Notes under the pieces: generated by a model | What the model saw: the letters and a program-made list of their open reading frames with translations, nothing else | Told to the model about the DNA's origin: nothing | The model's database searches: none | Position numbers and translations under genes: made by a program | In this document: positions 1-6,748 of the stretch, one piece after another | Numbering within the stretch: position 1 is the stretch's first letter | Layout: every line of letters begins with the position of its first letter | Source: Neosynechococcus sphagnicola sy1 | Lineage (GTDB): Bacteria > Cyanobacteriota > Cyanobacteriia > Neosynechococcales > Neosynechococcaceae | Length of the DNA: 33,641 bases | Direction: 5' to 3' | NCBI RefSeq assembly: GCF_000775285.1 | Contig: NZ_JJML01000028.1 | Coordinates: forward strand, 1-33,641

Positions 1-189
1 TATAGCGGTTCTCGGTCAAGTGTGGTACGCTCCTATTCCTGAAGCTTTTGCCATTCAAGAATCGACTGTACTTTACCAGATTAATAGCCGCTATATCATC
101 AAAAGGCTATCGCTACTGGTAGAGATTTGTAGGCTTTACGTGTTGATATCATCAAAGGGCGATGGCAATATAGATTGAACTCACAGTAC
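1..189. other. Non-coding flank, no supported gene
   Basis: I see no convincing gene here; the open frames are short and have no recognisable motif. An 8-base inverted pair, TATAGCGG at 1-8 and CCGCTATA at 88-95, could be the ends of a very small mobile element remnant, but the repeats are short and the window edge hides any target duplication. The 11-mer ATATCATCAAA occurs at 93-103 and again at 146-156. Confidence 0.4.
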
Positions 190-275
190 GCATAATTAAT
201 CATTTCAGCGGACGGTATGGAGATCCCTTCGGGGATGCAGAGTATCGTTACCGTCGCTGAATTCAAACGTTGGCC
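190..275 (+). repeat. attC-like imperfect palindrome (site 1)
   Basis: An inverted repeat pairs 202-217 with 249-263: 14 of 15 pairs match and one extra G (210/211) bulges on the left arm. The central part (218-248) holds its own small hairpin, ATCCC-TTCG-GGGAT. After the right arm come six unpaired bases, TCAAAC, and then GTTGGCC (269-275), one mismatch from the integron core consensus GTTRRRY. The matching left box GCATAAT (190-196) is poor, but its spacing is right. An extra base in the left arm and a GTT box on the right are the layout of integron attC sites. Assignment as attC is inference; no integrase gene is in view. Confidence 0.5.
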
Positions 276-312
276 GATCACTCGCGGGGCTCGCCTGCTC
301 GCCCAATGAGTT

Positions 313-960
313 CTACGTGCAAAGGTAAGCTTTTGATATGGCTGCATTCTCGATTTGATCTCTGAACAAATCCATCAGCGATATAATTTCATGGTGCAAT
401 TCTATATACTGATCAAACTCCATTAATAGATACTGTCCATGTGCGATTTCGTTTCTAGAACGAAGCAAAGTCTCATCAATAATTTTTTCTTTTGTTTCAT
501 AGAGAGAGTAGTCTAGCCCCAAGATACAGATAATATCTTTCAAGACTTCAGAATTAAGATTTGATTGTGTCTTAATTGCATCATCCCATTGAATTAAGCA
601 CTTGGATTCTAATCCTGTTATTAGGAAATCTACAACTTTGGTAAAGATAACTGCTCTATAACTGCCTTGAGCTTCATTCAGCTGTTTTTTAACAGCCAAA
701 GCTAGAAAGTTAGGTGCCAGTTCTGAGCATTTTAGGTTTTGTCTAGCAACAAACTCTACATAAGATGTCGCAGCATTTTTAACAAAGCCTTCCCAGTGCG
801 CGTACAAAATTGCAGTACCGCTCCTAAGCAAAGTGGATTGAACAGTTCGATATTTATTTTTCTCGACTAAAGTTTTGATGTATATCAACTCTTTTTTTCG
901 CCATGCAATTTCCTCAGAAAGCTGATCGCTTAGCTGAGATATAGTCCGAATCTTAGTCAT
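313..960 (-). CDS. HEPN-family RNase (MAE_28990/MAE_18760-like), likely toxin or effector
   Basis: This 215-residue, probably cytosolic protein resembles the cyanobacterial MAE_28990/MAE_18760 HEPN-like nuclease group (RiboL-PSP-HEPN type). The HEPN signature RxxxxH is intact near residue 170 as R-N-E-I-A-H within SRNEIAHGQ; in this superfamily the Arg and His form the metal-independent RNase site at a dimer interface. An N-terminal helical segment (YAHWEGFVKNA) is also typical of the group. Its ATG start overlaps the stop of the upstream DUF262 gene by four bases (ATGA, 957-960), so translation is probably coupled. The gene is AT-rich and lacks HIP1 sites, unlike the rest of the window. By family and context it is probably the toxic half of a defence or toxin-antitoxin pair; its RNA target cannot be read from sequence. 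Confidence 0.8.
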   Translation of the reverse strand: MTKIRTISQLSDQLSEEIAWRKKELIYIKTLVEKNKYRTVQSTLLRSGTAILYAHWEGFVKNAATSYVEFVARQNLKCSELAPNFLALAVKKQLNEAQGSYRAVIFTKVVDFLITGLESKCLIQWDDAIKTQSNLNSEVLKDIICILGLDYSLYETKEKIIDETLLRSRNEIAHGQYLLMEFDQYIELHHEIISLMDLFRDQIENAAISKAYLCT

Positions 961-2066
961 GGTTGGAATAAATCTCTTCCCAGAGGAACTATTCTTGGCA
1001 TCCGCAAACTAGCTGTTTTCCCAGAACCAATTCTTCTTATGAAGTCTTTATTTCCCCATAGCTTTTTAATCCGTTCTAAAATATCAAAACTCTTTTTAAC
1101 ATCTAGAATAGCTTCGTAGTTATATCCAATACCAAGGGCAACTGCCTCAAAAGCAGATAATAAAAACCCACCCAGAAATCTTTGTTTCTGAACGTCATAT
1201 CTATGGAAGCAGTCTGCCCCTATAGTTTCGTTTAAGATACTGAAAGTAGCTTTAAATGCCTTGGCTTCCTGATCAAAGTTAAAATCGGGATTCCTTGCAA
1301 TCTCTAGCATTTTATCTGTCACAAACTCATTGATGTCTTTCGCTCTCTTGACTTCTTCAGCATCAAGTGTCCTAAAGACTATAAATCGGAGTGCAAGATC
1401 CATATCGTATTGCTCTTCTTTGGCACGATCTGTTAAGACAATGCATTGTTCAAATCCTTCATCCTTAGATAGCTCGGATAACCAGGAAAACATCTTGCGA
1501 TTTTCCATAATTAGAATGCAATTTCTCAACTCTTGATCCGAAAGCGGCGACCCTCCTGTATTCAATCTCTGAAACAATTCATATTTACTTTTTTCATCAC
1601 TCTCTTTCAGTATAATTTTGACATCTAACTTAGATCGCTTGATAAAAAGCTTCTGAGCCGCAGTGAAGGCGTTCTCAGGATCTTCAGGATTATCCCATTT
1701 CTTATTTATGAGCGAAGGCAAATACTTTGTTTCTTCCAGAGTGAGAGGCTCAACTTTCTTCTTCTCTTCATTCAGAAGAATTCCCATAAACTGAAAAATA
1801 GTGGACAATCTTTGTAGTCCATCTACAACATCCCAAACCCCATCCTTCCTTTGAGATACAAAAATAGGCGGGAGAGGAATTCCCAGCAGGATAGATTCTA
1901 TTAACTTAGTCTTTTGTAGAGGAGACCAGCGGTAAAAACGCTGAAACTCTGGATGTATGTCTATTTCTTTATCTTGGTAGAGGTTAGTCAACTCACCTAT
2001 TGACATTGAGTAGCTATCAGACTTGACCTCGGTACTTCTTAAGTCAATCTCATCTTGTAAGGCCAT
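957..2066 (-). CDS. DUF262 domain protein (ParB-like/GmrS-type), partner of HEPN RNase
   Basis: The protein has 369 residues. Its N-terminal third is a DUF262 domain: the PEFQRFYRWS segment (residues ~38-47) and VVDGLQRLST (~80-89) match the conserved FQR..W and DGxQR motifs of this ParB/sulfiredoxin-like fold, which in GmrSD-type enzymes binds and hydrolyses nucleotide. The C-terminal two thirds are helical and lack the HNH nuclease domain often fused in GmrSD proteins, so nuclease activity may come from the downstream HEPN protein. The start is ATG at 2066, preceded by AGAGG eight bases upstream on the minus strand. The gene is first in a two-gene operon and overlaps the HEPN gene by ATGA. 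A role as nucleotide-sensing regulator, sensor or antitoxin for the RNase is inference. Confidence 0.85.
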   Translation of the reverse strand: MALQDEIDLRSTEVKSDSYSMSIGELTNLYQDKEIDIHPEFQRFYRWSPLQKTKLIESILLGIPLPPIFVSQRKDGVWDVVDGLQRLSTIFQFMGILLNEEKKKVEPLTLEETKYLPSLINKKWDNPEDPENAFTAAQKLFIKRSKLDVKIILKESDEKSKYELFQRLNTGGSPLSDQELRNCILIMENRKMFSWLSELSKDEGFEQCIVLTDRAKEEQYDMDLALRFIVFRTLDAEEVKRAKDINEFVTDKMLEIARNPDFNFDQEAKAFKATFSILNETIGADCFHRYDVQKQRFLGGFLLSAFEAVALGIGYNYEAILDVKKSFDILERIKKLWGNKDFIRRIGSGKTASLRMPRIVPLGRDLFQP

Positions 2067-2127
2067 CTAGATATCCTCTTACCTCTTCGAGATTTTTGGA
2101 GTGAAACTGAATCAGTGACTGGCTTTC

Positions 2128-2158
2128 ATTGTAGAAAATTTTCAGCACAGTCGTGCAA
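2128..2158 (-). promoter_or_regulatory. Possible promoter of the DUF262-HEPN operon with small palindrome
   Basis: On the minus strand, TTGCAC (2153-2158) and TACAAT (2128-2133) form plausible -35 and -10 boxes, though 19 bases apart is long. A short palindrome GCAC-AGTC-GTGC (2145-2156) overlaps the -35 box and could be an operator. The position, about 60 bases before the DUF262 start, suits an operon with its own promoter. Prediction by eye only. Confidence 0.35.
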
Positions 2159-2225
2159 ATATCCCATATCAGAAGGTGATTCCAGCCAGATTGGTATAGA
2201 TTGACTCAGATCACCTGTGCCAGCG

Positions 2226-2311
2226 GTCGAACAATGCGTTGGTGCGGACGGAGCGAAGGTTATCTGTAGGTATCAAAGGCTACTAGCCGCCGCACAACTT
2301 TACCGTTATCA
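2226..2311 (+). repeat. attC-like imperfect palindrome (site 2)
   Basis: The order matches an integron attC site. A left box GTCGAAC (2226-2232) is followed by spacer AATGC and left arm GTTGGTGCGGACGG (2238-2251). After a variable centre come the right arm CCGCCGCACAAC (2287-2298), spacer TTTACC and right box GTTATCA (2305-2311). The arms form 12 pairs, with a G and an A of the left arm extrahelical, as known attC sites have unpaired bases on one arm. The left box is one base from the common GTCTAAC; the right box keeps GTT but departs from RRRY. Same orientation as the site at 190-275. Confidence 0.6.
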
Positions 2312-2342
2312 GTCCTATGTAGTACGTCCTAACTTAAGACTC

Positions 2343-2398
2343 TAGAAGTCAGAATCCAGAAGAGTTTTGGGATACTGGTTCTAGGCTCCTGAATTCTA
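2343..2398. repeat. Degenerate inverted repeat in the 2067-2494 intergenic region
   Basis: The left arm at 2343-2361 (TAGAAGTCAGAATCCAGAA) pairs imperfectly with 2379-2398. The wording (GTCAGAATCCAGAA, CTCCTGAATTCTA) is like the short GTCAGAATTCAGGAGTC-type intergenic repeats common in cyanobacteria, recalled from memory. It sits between the attC-like site and the glycosyltransferase operon. The rest of this 428-base gap holds no gene that I can support. Confidence 0.4.
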
Positions 2399-2494
2399 AC
2401 CAAGGAGCTGTACCTTTACATTAATGTGGACAGCAATGTAGCTTGAGTGCTGCGGTACTTAACTCTTTCCAAGGTAAAGCTGATTATTTTTAAT

Positions 2495-3634
2495 ATGCGT
2501 GTCACCCTGATTATTGCCTCTATGGGTGCCGGGGGGGCTGAGCGTGTGCTGGCCATCCTGGCCAATGCCTGGGTAGCTCAACAATGGCAGGTGACCCTCC
2601 TGACCCTCGATAGTGGCGATTCCCCTCCCTTCTATGACTTAGATCCCCAGATTCAGCGGCGATCGCTGGCAACCTCTGGCCCGTCGGTAACCCTGTGGCA
2701 GGCCATTGGGCAGAATTGCCACCGCCTGTGGACTCTGCGTCGGGCGATCGCGGACAGTCGGCCTGATGTGGTGATCAGCTTCATTGATCAGGTGAATATC
2801 CTGACTCTCATTGCGACCCGATTTCTCGCCATTCCGGTGATTGTGACCGAACGTACTGATCCCAATTGCCATGTCATTGGCAAGACCTGGGAGTTGCTGC
2901 GGCGCTGCACCTATCCTTGGGCGGATCAAATTGTGGTGCAGTCCCTGACGGTCAAACAGTATTTTCCACCTCGGTTGCAGTCACGGATCAGGGTGATTCC
3001 CAATCCCGTGCTGGCGCCCCGAATCGATGCCGGATCGGGGAAGTTCCATCGGGATGCACCCTCAGGGCGATCGCTGATTGCCATGGGTCGCCTAGGTCCC
3101 GAGAAAGGGTATGACCTGTTACTCCAAGCATTTGCCCAAGTCTGCGATCGCCATCCGGAATGGACACTGAAAATTTTGGGAGAGGGCAGCCTCCGAGGGG
3201 ACTTGGAAGCCCTCGGCGATCGCCTAGGCATCGGGGAGCAAGTCCACTTCCTCGGCCTGGTCAAGCAGCCCTATGGGTGGTTACAACAGGCGGATGTTTT
3301 TGTCATGGCCTCTCGTTATGAAGGGTTCCCCAACGCCCTGTGTGAGGCCATGGCCTGTGGCTTGGCGGTGATTGCCACCGACTGTCCCAGCGGTCCCCGT
3401 GCCATCATTCGTCCGGGGGTGGATGGTATTCTGGTTCCCAGTGAGGACGTAGAAGCCCTAGCAGCCGCAATGCACCACCTGATGTCAGATCCCATCGCAC
3501 GGCAGAAATTATCAGCTCTCGCCCCGGAAGTCCTAACACGCTTTAGCTTAAAGACCGTCTTGGGGTTATGGGAATCAGCCATTGCATCTGTGATCTCAGG
3601 CGCTGGGTTGAACTCAAAGCAATCTAACCCGTGA
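2495..3634 (+). CDS. GT4 family glycosyltransferase
   Basis: This retaining GT-B glycosyltransferase transfers a sugar from a nucleotide-sugar donor, presumably to a lipid-linked glycan at the inner face of the plasma membrane. It has 379 residues. The N-terminus (MRVTLIIASMGAGGAERVL) has the GGAERV loop of GT4 enzymes; the C-terminal donor domain has MGRLGPEKGYDLLLQAF and the E-x7-E motif in EGFPNALCEAMACG. ATG 2495 is chosen because the family begins directly with this strand; a GTG 48 bases upstream (2447) would add a stretch without homology. Its TGA overlaps the next gene's GTG (GTGA), so it heads a tightly coupled operon. Donor and acceptor sugars cannot be predicted. Confidence 0.85.
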   Translation: MRVTLIIASMGAGGAERVLAILANAWVAQQWQVTLLTLDSGDSPPFYDLDPQIQRRSLATSGPSVTLWQAIGQNCHRLWTLRRAIADSRPDVVISFIDQVNILTLIATRFLAIPVIVTERTDPNCHVIGKTWELLRRCTYPWADQIVVQSLTVKQYFPPRLQSRIRVIPNPVLAPRIDAGSGKFHRDAPSGRSLIAMGRLGPEKGYDLLLQAFAQVCDRHPEWTLKILGEGSLRGDLEALGDRLGIGEQVHFLGLVKQPYGWLQQADVFVMASRYEGFPNALCEAMACGLAVIATDCPSGPRAIIRPGVDGILVPSEDVEALAAAMHHLMSDPIARQKLSALAPEVLTRFSLKTVLGLWESAIASVISGAGLNSKQSNP

Positions 3635-4764
3635 TCAAAATTGTCTTCTTGATTCGCTCCCTTGACTTCGGTGGCAGCCAAACTCAATTGGTTACCCTGG
3701 TTAAAGCCCTTGACCCGACTGAGTTTGAGGTGACCGTGATTTGTTTTTATTCAGAGGGAACTTTAGCAACAACCCTTGTAGAGAGTGGCATCCGGGTGCT
3801 GTCCCTGGAGAAGCGAGGACGCTGGGATCTGGGGAGGTTTTATGGGCGGTTGAGCGGCTATTTGCACCAGATTCAGCCCCAGATTCTCCACAGCTACCTC
3901 AGCGATCCCAATCTGCTGGTGATCCTATTAAAGCCATGGTTTCCTCGGATAGCGATTGTTTGGGGAATTCGTACAGCTCAGGATAATTTGCGCCAATACA
4001 GTTGGTTCATCCGCCTTTTGTTCTGGCTGGAATGCCGCCTCGCTGGTTTTGCCGACTTGATTATTGCCAATTCCCAGGCCGGACGCGCGTTTCATATTGC
4101 CCAAGGATTCCCAGCGGCTAAAACCATTACGATTCCCAATGGCATTGACTGCGATCTCTTCCAACCCGATCCCCAGGGTCGAGTCAAGCTGCGCACTCTC
4201 TGGGGAATTCCCGACTCCGTAATTCTGATTGGTCTGGTGGGACGGCTTGATCCCCTCAAGGATCACCCTACCTTCTTAAAAGCAGCCGCCCTGCTCTGCC
4301 AACAACGCCGGGATGTCCATTTTGTCTGTATCGGCAGTGGGTTGGACACAGCTGATCAACTCCAGCAACTGGCGACCGATTTAGAGATTGCAGATCGCAT
4401 CACTTGGTCAGCCGCGAGGACGGATGTGCCGGAGGTGCAAAATGCCCTCGATATTGCCACTTCCTGTTCCACCAGTGAGGGCTTCTCGAACGTGATTACA
4501 GAAGCGATGGCCTGTGGGGTTCCCTGTGTGGTCACCGATGTTGGAGATTCTGCGTGGATTGTTGGCAAGACGGGTATTGTCGTGCCTCCCGCCGATCCTC
4601 AAGCCCTAGCTGCGGGGTGGCAAGCTTGTCTGGCGATGGATCGGCAACACCTGGGACAGTTAGCGCGAGCCCGGATTATCCAGCACTTGAGTGTGCAACA
4701 GCTAGCGATGACCACCCAAGATGCACTGGTATCGCTGCTCCAGCGCCAAACCCTGAGGTTCTGA
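3631..4764 (+). CDS. GT4 family glycosyltransferase
   Basis: The GT-B fold protein has 377 residues. The N-terminal acceptor domain opens MIKIVFLIRSLDFGGSQTQL, with the glycine-rich GGSQ loop. The donor domain holds VGRLDPLKDHPTFLKAA, and E-x7-E lies in EGFSNVITEAMACGVP. The GTG start overlaps the previous stop, and its TGA shares a base with the ATG of the next gene (TGATG), so coupling is likely. The next gene is clearly a paralogue: both share IPNGID-type loops, the MACGVPCVVT block and the tail pattern AWIVG-TG-PPADP-AL, which suggests tandem duplication. It probably adds one sugar in the same glycan. Confidence 0.85.
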   Translation: MIKIVFLIRSLDFGGSQTQLVTLVKALDPTEFEVTVICFYSEGTLATTLVESGIRVLSLEKRGRWDLGRFYGRLSGYLHQIQPQILHSYLSDPNLLVILLKPWFPRIAIVWGIRTAQDNLRQYSWFIRLLFWLECRLAGFADLIIANSQAGRAFHIAQGFPAAKTITIPNGIDCDLFQPDPQGRVKLRTLWGIPDSVILIGLVGRLDPLKDHPTFLKAAALLCQQRRDVHFVCIGSGLDTADQLQQLATDLEIADRITWSAARTDVPEVQNALDIATSCSTSEGFSNVITEAMACGVPCVVTDVGDSAWIVGKTGIVVPPADPQALAAGWQACLAMDRQHLGQLARARIIQHLSVQQLAMTTQDALVSLLQRQTLRF

Positions 4765-5934
4765 TGACCGATCCTTCCCCCCCGTGCCCCCAAACATCTA
4801 GTGTTTGTGATCACCGGTTTGTTCACCGGCGGTGCTGAAATGATGCTATATAAGCTGCTCTCAAGACTCAACCGGGGGAAGTTTCGGGCTAGTGTCATTT
4901 CCCTAACCCCCGGTGGTAGTCTCAGGGATCAAATTCAGCATCTGGGGATTCCTGTTTACTGCGTCGGAATGAAGTCCCAACAAATCAATTTGAGGGCGAT
5001 CCTGGCATTTATCCCTCTGATGCGAAAACTTAGCCCGGATCTAATTCAAGGTTGGATGACCCATGGCAACTTGATTGCCCAAATCAGCCGATACGTTCTC
5101 TCATCCAGTGTCCCTATACTTTGGAGTATCCGCCATTCCGCCCTCAAACCATCAGAGACTAAATTAACCACCCGACTGATCATTGGATTGCTGGCTCATT
5201 TCTCTCACCTGCCCGAGGGAATTATTTATAACAGTCGGTCGGGAGCGGAGGATCATCATCGAATTCACTATGCCCCGCTCAAGACTGTGATTATTTCCAA
5301 TGGCATTGATACCGATTTGTTTCATCCTTCCCTCACAAATCGGCTAAAAATTAGACAAGAACTAGGTCTCGAAGATCATACAATCATCATTGGTCTGATC
5401 GGTCGATTTCATGTCATGAAAGGGCATGAATATTTTCTCCAGGCAGCAGCTTTGTTGCTGCCAATTTTTCCGGAGACACAGTTTCTCCTGGTTGGTTCTG
5501 AGGTGACTCCCAAGAACCCGGTGCTCAGCAATTTAGTTCGCAGTTTAGGACTGGAGTCCCATGTTCATCTTGGGGGAGAGCGACAGGACATTCCTCGATT
5601 AACTGCTGCCCTCGATATTGCCTGTTCAACGTCTAGTTTTGGGGAAGGATTTGCTAATGTAATTGGGGAAGCAATGGCCTGTGGGGTTCCCTGTGTCGTG
5701 ACCAATGTGGGGGATGCGGCCTGGATTGTGGGAGAGACTGGGTTTGTGATTCCCCCGGCTGATCCGGTGGCACTCTGTGAAGCATGGAAAGCCCTGATCT
5801 GTATGGATCGATCTGCACGTCAAGCTCTTGGTTTACAAGCACGTCAGCGGGTAGAAGCGCACTTTGCTCTTGATAAAATTGTCCGGCAATATGAGGCTGT
5901 CTATGAAGAAATCTTTTCTAAATGGAAACATTGA
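4764..5934 (+). CDS. GT4 family glycosyltransferase (frame break near start)
   Basis: The main open frame can be read from GTG 4801 (VFVITGLFTGGAEMML), but the likely true start is ATG 4764, overlapping the previous stop as TGATG. Removing one C from the seven-C run at 4777-4783 joins the two frames and gives an N-terminus MTDPSPRAPKHLVFVITGLF, about 389 residues in all. Motifs: GGAEMM in the acceptor domain, IGRFHVMKGHEYFLQAA and E-x7-E in EGFANVIGEAMACGVP in the donor domain. It is a paralogue of the gene just upstream. The break is probably a sequencing error in the C run; alternatively translation starts at GTG 4801. Specificity unknown. Confidence 0.8.
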
Positions 5935-6748
5935 TCCCATCGTGGTTCAGAGTTTCGGTGAGGAATGGCAAGCATTTGATCAATCTTCTCTATCCTCAGA
6001 GGATGGCTTGCAAATGTTTAATGAGTACTTTTCAATTTTCCCTTGGCAGTGTCTCCCCAAAGATGCTGTCGGATTGGACATCGGTTGTGGCAGTGGCCGC
6101 TGGGCCAGATTGGTCGCCCCAAAAATTGGTAGACTCTATTGCATTGATCCAAGTGTTTCTGCTTTAAATGTTGCTCGTAAGAATTTGTCTCAGTGCCAAA
6201 ATTGCGAATTTATCCTTGCGGGGGTTGAGAATATTCCCCTAGGAAATGCTACAGCGGATTTTGGCTATGCTCTGGGTGTTTTACACCATATTCCTGATCC
6301 GGAAAAAGGAATTCGATCCTGTGTCGAAAAATTGAAGTCAGGAGCACCATTTTTACTTTATATGTATTATGCATTTGATAATAAACCCTGGTGGTATCGA
6401 TGGATCTGGAAAATCAGTGAATTGGGGCGTTTTTTGATTTCCAGATTACCTTTCCCAATGCGGTATGCAGTCAGTCAGGTCATTGCCCTATTGATTTATC
6501 TGCCCTTGGCTCGATTTTCCCTAGGGTTAGAAAAATTAGGCGTTAATGTCGATTCCATTCCCCTATCTTCCTATCGACATCGGCGGTTTTACTCTATTAG
6601 GACGGATGCCCTGGATCGCTTTGGAACCCGCCTTGAACAGAGATTTACGAAAGCCCAAATTCGTTCCATGATGGAAAACTCTGGCCTAGAGAAAATTATT
6701 TTTGATGACTCTGAGCCGGGCTGGGTTGCCCTAGGTTACAAGAAATAA
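5903..6748 (+). CDS. Class I SAM-dependent methyltransferase
   Basis: About 281 residues from ATG 5903 (MKKSFLNGNIDP). The SAM-binding motif I is VGLDIGCGSGRW (residues ~51-62 from this start), followed by acidic YCIDPS (motif II) and the GVLHHIPDPEKGI block typical of Methyltransf_11 enzymes. The C-terminal half has two hydrophobic stretches (FLISRLPFPM, VIALLIYLPLA), so it may touch the membrane. It overlaps the end of the glycosyltransferase gene by about 30 bases, and TAA is followed at once by the ATG of asnB. Upstream ATG 5891 and an earlier start at 5864 are also in frame. In this setting it may methylate a sugar or a lipid-linked intermediate; that is inferred from the neighbours only. 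Confidence 0.8.
   Translation: MKKSFLNGNIDPIVVQSFGEEWQAFDQSSLSSEDGLQMFNEYFSIFPWQCLPKDAVGLDIGCGSGRWARLVAPKIGRLYCIDPSVSALNVARKNLSQCQNCEFILAGVENIPLGNATADFGYALGVLHHIPDPEKGIRSCVEKLKSGAPFLLYMYYAFDNKPWWYRWIWKISELGRFLISRLPFPMRYAVSQVIALLIYLPLARFSLGLEKLGVNVDSIPLSSYRHRRFYSIRTDALDRFGTRLEQRFTKAQIRSMMENSGLEKIIFDDSEPGWVALGYKK

Noticed and set aside
99-347. 82-codon frame on the minus strand at the left end
   Set aside because: It runs through the attC-like palindrome, overlaps the end of the HEPN gene, and has no recognisable motif.
1-2440. A complete integron with its own integrase
   Set aside because: No tyrosine recombinase gene or attI-like promoter region lies in the window; only two attC-like sites are visible.
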